From Siphonodentalium dalli (lineage: Eukaryota; Mollusca; Scaphopoda; Gadilida; Siphonodentaliidae): DNA of 64,000 nt. Location of the stretch: the NCBI GenBank assembly GCA_032622095.1, contig CP136062.1, positions 132,015,282 through 132,079,281 on the forward strand. Direction: 5' to 3'. Of this stretch, positions 57,144 to 64,000 are shown in pieces. Under the pieces are notes generated by a model. It did not search any database and was not told where the DNA came from. It saw nothing but the letters and a program-made list of their open reading frames with translations. Made by a program: the position numbers and the translations under genes. Every line of letters begins with the position of its first letter. Position 1 is the stretch's first letter.

Positions 57144-57744
57144 ATACCTTTAATTTGATACCTCACATGACATGGTTACAAGGTTATTTCCTTCCAAAAC
57201 TTCAGAATATTCGACAGACAGACTAAATATTATGCTAATTAGCTACTAATTAATTCAATAATTTGCTAATTAATATTCATTAACAGTTAACTAAAATGTT
57301 ATGGTAGAAATGTCTCATCATTCAGCTGAAAATTGTTTCCACAATTTAAACAAAATAATCATGCCTATATTGTGAGATTAACTAAGCTCCACCTGTGGTA
57401 AAACCAAATAAATTACTAATTTGCATAATAATTAGAATCGTTATATGCTAATTAACCTAATTAGTATGCATAACTCATTAGATATTCTAGTTTTCGTACT
57501 TCATATCAAGCATATACAATGAACATTAACTATGTTAAGTTTCGTTGCTCTACCTTCAAAACTATCCAAGTTACAGTTAATTAACTGAATTTGAAAGGGA
57601 AATAGCCTCCAAAAAGTGGTGCCATTATCCAGGTCAAACCACCTTGAAACCCATACAAATGTACATTGCCCAATGGCCTGATTTTCACCAAAATGCAGAA
57701 TTTTTTTCCACTATATTGATCACACACCAAGTAATATTTCTCCT
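57144..57744. other. AT-rich spacer between two LINE fragments
   Basis: Rich in ATTAATT and GCTAATTA words, no coding or repeat family recognised. It separates the two minus-strand LINE fragments and may be an insertion or older flank. Confidence 0.5.
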
Positions 57745-57748
57745 TTTG

Positions 57749-58753
57749 TCAAACTTTTGGTACCAAAATGATCAGATATTTACACTCTTTTTCATGAAAT
57801 ATAATTAAATAAACAACATTACTATGACTGAACTCTCTATAATACCGGGATACATGTATAAACCATTTTACTTCTCTAAACTTTTTAACTATAATACTGC
57901 GACAAGCTTTCAAATCTAAAATAAATCTAATCATTTTGCTTTGTGCTACTTGTAGTTTGTTTTTATAGGTGACACCAAGACCAAAATACCATGCTAAGTT
58001 GGCATAATCCATGTGACACTGAATGAGAACCGTTACAAGTAATTTCTTTGTGTGTCTGTTCAGAAATTCTCTTGTTCGATACAAGAATTTCAATCTGCTG
58101 TTTACTTTATTAAGAACTGACACTGCCATGATTTCACCAGATAGAGTGTTGTCTAGTGTGATTCCCAAATATTTGACTTTTTCCACCTGTATAATAGTGT
58201 GGTCATTTAATTTTACCAAGAAGTTGTCCGCTGTTTTCACACATTTCCGGGTTCCAAATAAGATGGATTCAGTTTTACCTGGGTGAATAGAGAGCTTTGA
58301 TCTGATAAACCAGTTGTTAAGGAGGTTGAGCTCTTTAGTGAGTACCTTCTCAATAATCTTAGGGTCCCGATGAGAATATATGAGTCATGAGTCATCAGCA
58401 TATAACAAGAGACGACATGTAACAGCTGTGTTTGCATCATTCATGTAGATTAAGAACATTAGCGGCCCTAGAATATAGCCCTGAGGCACTCCACATGTAA
58501 TCTCAATTTTGTCAGAGTAGGTTCCATTTATATCAACAACCTGGGTTCTATCATTTAGATACCCTCAGAACCAATTTACTGTATTATTTCCAAATCCACA
58601 GGCTTTAAATTTCTCCAACACAATTTTGTGGTCCACTGTGTCAAAAGCTTTCTGTAAATTAACCAATACCATTCCTTTGTAGAGACCTTTACTCATATCC
58701 TTCCTGATATTATCAACCAAGTGAATCAGGCACATCTCGGTTGATTGTAACAA
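57749..58753 (-). pseudogene. CR1-like LINE reverse transcriptase with two in-frame stops and motif A lost
   Basis: One minus-strand reading frame runs through the whole interval, broken only by TGA at 58565-58567 (after NNTVNWF) and TGA at 58385-58387 (right after YADDS). Motif A reads VLVNLQKAFDTVDH, so the catalytic aspartate is asparagine (codon at 58658-58660), whereas motif C YADD is preserved. CGVPQG, NNWF...K and KVKYLGITLDNTLSGEIM follow, then LIQCHMDYANLAWY. It is the same clade as the plus-strand copy at 51855-53344, truncated at both ends. Confidence 0.88.
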
Positions 58754-59948
58754 TTAATTACCATTCTATTCAGCCGACTTGACAACGACGGCAACTGCTG
58801 GAGCAAACAATTTTGCGCATGCCTTCAGAAGTCCACTCCTAGAATTGCCGCCGTTTTCATAATTGTTCCATAAACAGAAGAGTTGCACCTGATTTTCTCG
58901 ATACTGGACTCTCTGATATCTTTTCATCTTTTTCTCTCCCACTAACTTTATAGTCATGTCGGTTGTGGCCGATTCCTTCTTTAGTCAGAGAGAAAATCAG
59001 ACATGATTGTGAGATGAATGATGAAATGATGGGGGATCTCATGTTACTTATAGGATCCCCAAAAAAAAACTCACAAAGAAGTGTGATCAAGAAGGCAGGT
59101 GGTAATAGTGGTAATCAGTAAGAACTCACCTCTTGTTTACAGATGCCATTCTTGAAAAAGCAAACTGTTAGCGGTTTTAATGCAAATGTTGTGTTATCAG
59201 TGTGATTGGTATTAAAACTTGTGTAAAAATACCTCATAAGATCTTTCGCCGCATTCATTAACATGAATAATATTGTCAGCTTGATTAGTAGTCACACTCG
59301 ATGTAAGCACATCTCATAAGATCTTTTGCCGCATTCCAAAACATGAATAACTATACTTTAAACTTGTTCTTATTTTTGAGAATATAGCAGTCCATTCTAG
59401 CTGTATACATGTATATAAAATACTGTTAATATGTTGCTGTTTTCCACATTTCCAACACATGGTAAGAAATGACAAAACGATTTCCTACATGGTACGAAAC
59501 GACCAATGGATTTCCTATATGGTACAAAACGACCAAAACAATGCGGTATGAAACGACCAAAAAATATGGTATGAAATGACCAGATGGTACGATTGAATCA
59601 TGGTCATCTGAGCATTCACTAAAGTTGTAATAATGAATGTTAAAAACAATGTTTAATAAACAAAGTATAATATGAACGAAGATTGTAATATTTCATCACA
59701 AAAAATGGTGAATACACATTGACCTTTGACCTATATTTAGGCCTAAAAATAATATCAATGTTTCCACTAACCCGCCCGTCCCATGAAAAAAGCGTCGACT
59801 GCATGCATTTTATTGCCTATTTTTGAGCTATTGCTTTATTTTTCAGTTGAAATGCATTCAGATATCAGAGATTAGAAATAATAGCAGGACCCGAAAAATT
59901 GGTCAACATGACTTTATAAGATATTGCCAGACACCTAACTGAATTGGA
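58754..59948 (+). promoter_or_regulatory. Upstream region of the WDR59-like gene
   Basis: 1.2 kb between the LINE fragment and the WDR59 start codon. It contains minisatellite block 3 (59459-59592, units GGTACGAAACGACC and ATTTCCTATATGG) and no TATA box I can place. Minus-strand ORFs at 58766-59090 are unrecognised. ATGGCATCTGTAAACAAGAG with a GTGAGT donor on the minus strand (59149 to 59130) is a weak first-exon candidate. Confidence 0.35.
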
Positions 59949-60005
59949 ATGACTTCACAGTGGAGCAGCCACAAAGAGTGCATTCATTATGGAAAAGATT
60001 TGCAG
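59949..60005 (+). CDS. WDR59: WDR59-like GATOR2 subunit, exon 1
   Basis: 57 nt from ATG to CAG|GTATT, encoding MTSQWSSHKECIHYGKDLQ. Human WDR59 starts with a similar stretch (x-W-S-S-E-N...E-F-R-D). The exon ends at phase 0 and joins exon 2 as DLQ-GSAMGVDC, giving the same spacing as the human protein before its first WD strand. WDR59 is a scaffold subunit of GATOR2 on the lysosome, which regulates GATOR1 and hence mTORC1 in response to amino acids. On its own this exon would be too weak to call; the fit with exons 2 and 3 is what makes it convincing. The 94-codon ORF starting at the same ATG is a read-through into the intron. Confidence 0.85.
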
Positions 60006-60260
60006 GTATTATTTATCATAACCCGGTACAATATAGTGGCCGTTTGTGATTATCCAAGGTTATTGGCCTTTATGGGACCAGCAATGGATCTGTCTTGTAA
60101 TCAGAATCGATTGCTTGGTTTAGTCAATGGTTTATATTGTTTTTATGTCTGTGTCAATTCTATATTATGCATATATTTGTTTATCATTGGATATAAACTG
60201 ACAGTGCTATTTATATACATGTATTGGAATTGACTTGTCATTTTTGAAGTGGCTATGCAA

Positions 60261-60650
60261 TAAGCCACTGCGAATATTCGATATTCGTTTTGTTATTCGA
60301 TTTGACCTCGTTATTCGATTCGAATTTGATTTGACTTTGAAACAACGAATGATAAGTTCGAATACACCAAACCAGTGAACGCGGACATAATGCATTCATC
60401 GGTACAACCGGTATTTGAACATTCACAACTACTGCGATGTATAAAAAGTAGATACACTCACAAGTATACCCTCATAATCTAGTCGTTTTATGTTAATTTT
60501 AACTGTTCTAACCCTCTTGTTTCGCGACCGCAATTTTCATAACAGTTAAGTTATAATTTATTCTGTGGACATTCAACTGGAGATTGACGGAAACTACTTC
60601 TATATGCTATTAGATGTATTATCTTCTCATTTTTCGATTGTCTTGCTCAG
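60261..60650 (+). mobile_element. hAT-like repeat, related to the one at 62435
   Basis: Starts TAAGCCACTGCGAATATTCG and stays alignable with 62435-62830 for about 390 bp (words GAATTTGATTTGACTTTGAA, GTGAACGCG, TATTAGATGTATTAT). The right terminus was not found. Confidence 0.6.
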
Positions 60651-60655
60651 TTTTG

Positions 60656-60717
60656 AAAATTCAGATCGAGTGTTGTTTAGTTTCTCGAGAAACTAAACAA
60701 CACTCGACCTGAATTTT
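60656..60717. repeat. 62-bp hairpin in WDR59 intron 1
   Basis: The left arm (AAAATTCAGATCGAGTG..TTTCTC) and the right arm are complementary at 30 of 31 positions, centred on CTCGAG, with no loop to speak of. Confidence 0.9.
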
Positions 60718-60908
60718 CTCTGACACAAAGCGTGTTTTGTGAATAATATTATATTCATATCATCATTATGCTATACTATTAGTATATTCTTGAGCAAATT
60801 ATCGTAATTTGATAAAGGTTATTTCTAAATTATAACCTACAACGAGGGCCGCCCTTCCATTTAATAAAATGACTATCACTGTACCTGTATAACATTTATT
60901 ATTTACAG

Positions 60909-60958
60909 GGTAGTGCTATGGGCGTTGATTGTGTGGGAAAATGGGCCATATTGGCTGG
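60909..60958 (+). CDS. WDR59: WDR59-like GATOR2 subunit, exon 2
   Basis: 50 nt between ATTTACAG and GTAAGT, encoding GSAMGVDCVGKWAILAG with two bases left for the next codon. Human WDR59 has AMSVDCLGQHAVLSG here, the first beta strands of the WD40 propeller. The enter and leave phases (0 and 2) match exons 1 and 3 exactly. It is far below ORF-search limits. Nothing abnormal is visible in it. Confidence 0.9.
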
Positions 60959-62259
60959 GTAAGTGTGATCAAATAAAATATAATAGAACATAATAGATAT
61001 GCGGTGAAACTTTAAAACTGAGAAAAATATATGTGACGCTGGATATTATGCTCACAATTGTCCTCGATTGAACTTAAATGTTCCTCAATCTCATTCCAAC
61101 CAGGCCTGTTTCTTTTTAAAGCATTTAGGAAACAAAGGGGCCATTTCTAGTAACATGTAATATTAATATCACTTGAAATGTGGTATTTTGTAAATTACGT
61201 AAGTTTATATATCACCAATAATAATAATTATGGAATAGTTTGAGTCATGCTTGAAGAAAATTCTGTGGATAGTTACCAAGCTGGTATCCATTCAGCGGCA
61301 CCTGAACGGGTGCTCATGCTCAGAAGCAGGGTTCGCTCCGAACCAGGGTTTAACCCTTCCATGACTGCAGCTTCCTGAAATTTTGTGAAAACCCTGTGCC
61401 AATGCATTCTCTTATATATGGGAGACTCGCAGATACATTGTATAAGAGATTGCACTGGCAGAGGATCTTTAATGCTGCACCAGATCAGCTCCCATCATGA
61501 AAAGGCTAGCCCCAACCTGACTGCTGTGTTTTGAGATTAACTATTTGATTATAGAAGTGTAACTTTCCCTCACCTGTCTAATCTGCTAATGTGTACATAT
61601 ATGGCGCTTTCGTGACCTGAAAGGTTTGAACAAAAACTTTGACTTTATAAATAGTTTTCTACTTTCTCAAATAATTTTCTACTTTCTCGAGAATTCACTT
61701 GACTGATTTTATTTCAAATGAAAATAATTTTTGCCAACTGTGAATTACTTTTGCATTTGTGCAAACGGCAGCCGAAACCCTGTTTTGCAATCTGAAATAG
61801 GCTGAGATCGGCCCTTTTTCGACTAACAGTTTTGTTGTTTTGAGGTTTCCAGATGACAACTTTAGTTTGTGTGATCGGTTCTGAACCAAACTTGGTATGT
61901 GAGGTTATCAGCTCCAAATACAGGTTAAGTTCGAATATGGGTTCACTGTAACATTCCCTAACCAGTCTAATCTGCTAATATGTACATACATGGGGCTTTC
62001 ATGACCTGAAAGGTTTGAACTAACATTCACTTTATAAACACTTTCTACTTTCTCGAGAATTCACTTGACCAATTTTTTGCCAAATGAAAATAATTTTTGC
62101 CAACTGTGAATTAGTTTCGCATTTGACAAATTTGGCAAGTTGCAGCCCAAACTCTGTTTTTCAATTCTAAAATAGGCTGAGATCAGCCTTTACCTTAGAT
62201 GCTCAACAGTACTTGTTGCATTTTCAGGTAACTGGAATTTGTTATCATTCTATTTTCAG
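60959..62259 (+). other. WDR59: WDR59 intron 2 (1,301 bp)
   Basis: Bounded by GTAAGT and TATTTTCAG. Contains a tandem duplication (about 61561-61822 and 61950-62191) and 61290-61500, a slightly richer stretch whose ORF (61273-61455, minus) is unrecognised. Confidence 0.85.
61561..62191 (+). repeat. Two-copy direct repeat of about 250 bp in WDR59 intron 2
   Basis: Both copies begin with CTAATCTGCTAAT.TGTACAT after a CCCT.ACC word, contain GACCTGAAAGGTTTGAAC and TAATTTTTGCCAACTGTGAA, and end in TAGGCTGAGATC. About 85% alike by eye; a spacer of about 130 bp lies between them. Confidence 0.85.
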
Positions 62260-62395
62260 GAGAAGAGCCCTGGCGTTGATAGACCTGGACAACCCTAAGG
62301 ACATAGCTCATAGGATTACGAGACAGAGTAAATGGGACATTAGCTGTGTACAGTGGAATCCACATGCATCTCATGCTCATATGTTTATGACTGCT
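62260..62395 (+). CDS. WDR59: WDR59-like GATOR2 subunit, exon 3
   Basis: 136 nt between TATTTTCAG and GTAAGT. After completing the glycine codon it encodes RRALALIDLDNPKDIAHR, then ITRQSKWDISCVQWNPH and ASHAHMFMTA. Human WDR59 reads RRFLYIVNLD..., KISRQSKWDIGAVQWNPH at the same place; the RQSKWD...VQWNPH block is diagnostic of this family and forms the first WD repeat. The three exons total 243 nt, exactly 81 codons, ending at phase 0. The next expected block (ASSNQRVDLY) was not found before 64000. The longer ORF 62213-62437 reads through both splice sites. Confidence 0.95.
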
Positions 62396-64000
62396 GTAAG
62401 TAGTGATACAGATATGATACGATTAGATATAGAGTAGGCCCCTGCAAATATTTGATGTTCGTTTTGTTATTTGTTTCGAATTTGATTTGACTTTGAATCA
62501 ATGAATAGTAAATTTGAATACTTAAAACCGGTGAACGCGAACGTAATGCATTTATCGGTAAAATTTGAACTTTCACAACTACTTTGAAGTATAAAAAGTT
62601 GATACACTAGCAAGTATTCACTCAAAGTATGACGTTTTAAGTTAACTTTAACTGTTCAAACACTCTTGTTTTACGACTGCGAATATAAGTTTATAATTTA
62701 ATTCGAGGACATTCAATTTTAGACGGAAAAATACTTCACAATTCTTTTGAAGAGTATGGCATGTGACTGCATAGACACACTATTAGATGTATTATATTTT
62801 CATTATTTGATTTTGTTTGCTCAGCTTTGACTTGCAGTGACATTTGTAATGTCGTTCGCGAAAGTGCAGGTCAAAGCCCTTTAACAAATGCCCATTTTAT
62901 TTTTGAGAAAGTCGTGATATCGTATTCCTGCAATGGTCCAACTATACTCTGCATTTTGAATCAATGTGGAATTGCCCATTAGTGACGTCATTCAATTCCG
63001 GAAGTTTTTATTGACCGCGCATGAAAATAGACAAAATGGTATTTTCCAAATTGTTTTGGAATATATTTTGAAGAAATGTTGTCTTTAATTGTCGATCCAC
63101 TGTTCACAAAAAATAATAATTTTGACATACAGATGAAAACGGGAAGCATATCTTTATGTTATCATTTTGGCGACCAAGATTAGGAAATATTTGATTGGAT
63201 ATTCAATTCGTTTTCCATTTTTCTAGAGTGACTCGGTTCGAAATTCAATTTGATCAAAAAAACCTTATTCGCAGAGGCCTAAGATAGTTTATCTCATGGC
63301 TGAAACATGGCCGCCATCTTGGATTTTAAATTTGAATTCATCGGCACACCCTGCAGCCCACATTTATTTGAGAATTGTTTTGAAATTTTACAGGCATGCT
63401 TAAGATCACCTCTGGATAGAAGCCATTGATTTTGAAGGATTTTCGATAAAAAACTTTAGCTGCCAGCAGCCATCTTGGATTTAACACTTTCTCGACTTCC
63501 TTTTCTTCCTTTTTAATTTGATTGATCCCAAACTTCCCATGGATTTTGGGAGTGTCCTCTAGATTGGAGCCAGTGTTTCCGTTAGTGCGGCTTAGCGTCC
63601 GTAGGACGGCCTAATTCCCCTCGCAGATGATCTGTTTGCTTCATACATGTACCAAAAGTCAATACCAATATGCCGTAAAGTTCGGGAGTTCGGGGGGTTT
63701 ACAGAATACTGGTGAAAAAGCGGGTCAATTGCGCACAGTGTGTTACCGGTACAGGTATAACCCTTTGAAATAAAAGTGCCAAAACTACAACATAATGGTT
63801 GGTGTGCATTGAAATAGCGACGTTATATACATGTACAGAGTGTAATACATGTCGCGGTGACATCAAAGAATGTCGGAGTGCTGAGTATGGATATTTGTGT
63901 ACACAGCATTTCCGTGGACGAAACTATTCACGCTCGGAGATCCCTTGCTATGGTACGATTACATAATTTGATCAAAGAATGTCAAACTGCCGAGTCGGCA
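62396..64000 (+). other. WDR59: Start of WDR59 intron 3, running off the right edge
   Basis: Begins GTAAGT. Apart from the hAT-like element there is only AT-rich sequence with two GCC.CCATCTTGGATTT words (63311, 63468). No further exon recognised. Confidence 0.75.
62435..63281 (+). mobile_element. hAT-like non-autonomous element next to the exon 3 donor
   Basis: Ends TAGGCCCCTGCAAATATTTG and, reversed, TAGGCCTCTGCGAATAAGG; 847 bp. A TAGGSS.GTGC-like start followed by GAATATTCGA words is usual for hAT elements. A hairpin, GCTTTGACTTGCA...TGCAGGTCAAAGC, lies at 62824-62878. No 8-bp target duplication is evident (ATATAGAG against AGATAGTT). Confidence 0.65.

Larger units (their letters stand above)
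60006..60908 (+). other. WDR59: WDR59 intron 1 (903 bp)
   Basis: Bounded by GTATT and ATTTACAG. It holds a hAT-like repeat (60261-60650) and a 62-bp hairpin (60656-60717). Confidence 0.85.

Noticed and set aside
58766-59090. Two overlapping minus-strand ORFs upstream of WDR59
   Set aside because: Neither product is recognised, the two frames compete, and no splice model joins them.
59130-59149. Minus-strand ATGGCATCTGTAAACAAGAG with GTGAGT donor, as a first exon head to head with WDR59
   Set aside because: The best downstream acceptor (around 58980) leads to a stop within ten codons, so no gene model could be supported.
62427-63289. 8-bp target duplication for the hAT-like element
   Set aside because: The flanks ATATAGAG and AGATAGTT do not match.

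Overview
This window is animal nuclear DNA. It is AT-rich by eye, has almost no long ORFs, and carries small exons with GT..AG borders in a sea of transposable elements. Two conserved host genes can be recognised from short exons. On the minus strand are exons 1 and 2 of a G protein alpha-o gene (GNAO type; 41345-41462 and 32877-32919). On the plus strand are the first three coding exons of a WDR59-like gene, a GATOR2 subunit (59949-60005, 60909-60958, 62260-62395). They are arranged head to head, about 18.5 kb apart. I found no alpha-o exon 3, so 1-32876 is most simply its second intron; WDR59 continues past the right edge. The pearl/HINE-like repeats with core tandem repeats and (ACGG)n, and the terminal hairpin reading AGCT..AGGTGAGCT, resemble repeats common in bivalve molluscs. 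A marine lophotrochozoan, perhaps a bivalve, is my best guess, but other invertebrates cannot be excluded.

Layout. 1-32.9 kb (probable alpha-o intron 2): a 4.0-kb foldback element (1295-5336) inserted in an older pearl-like repeat; families of TTAA-target MITEs; a Transib-like MITE family with 5-bp target duplications; a 3-kb inverted duplication (15.1-18.1 kb); a pearl/HINE element with 176-bp tandem repeats (20.5-21.7 kb); and a 300-bp tandem repeat (23.6-25.2 kb). 32.9-41.3 kb (alpha-o intron 1): a long minisatellite that switches strand near 37.71 kb and one piggyBac-like MITE. 41.5-59.9 kb (intergenic): the alpha-o upstream region with a perfect CRE, old degenerate repeats, a Helitron-like element (44845-45628), a 186-bp palindrome, and four fragments of non-LTR retrotransposons. 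One of these has an intact 500-residue reverse transcriptase frame; another sits inside a TTAA-flanked element that also holds a MADF-like domain remnant. 59.9-64 kb: WDR59, with a hAT-like element starting 39 bp after the exon 3 donor.

Functionally the host genes are unrelated: a membrane G protein subunit in neuronal GPCR signalling, and an amino-acid-sensing regulator of mTORC1. Everything else I can identify is mobile or tandemly repeated DNA. I found no tRNA, rRNA, CRISPR array or bacterial-type operon.
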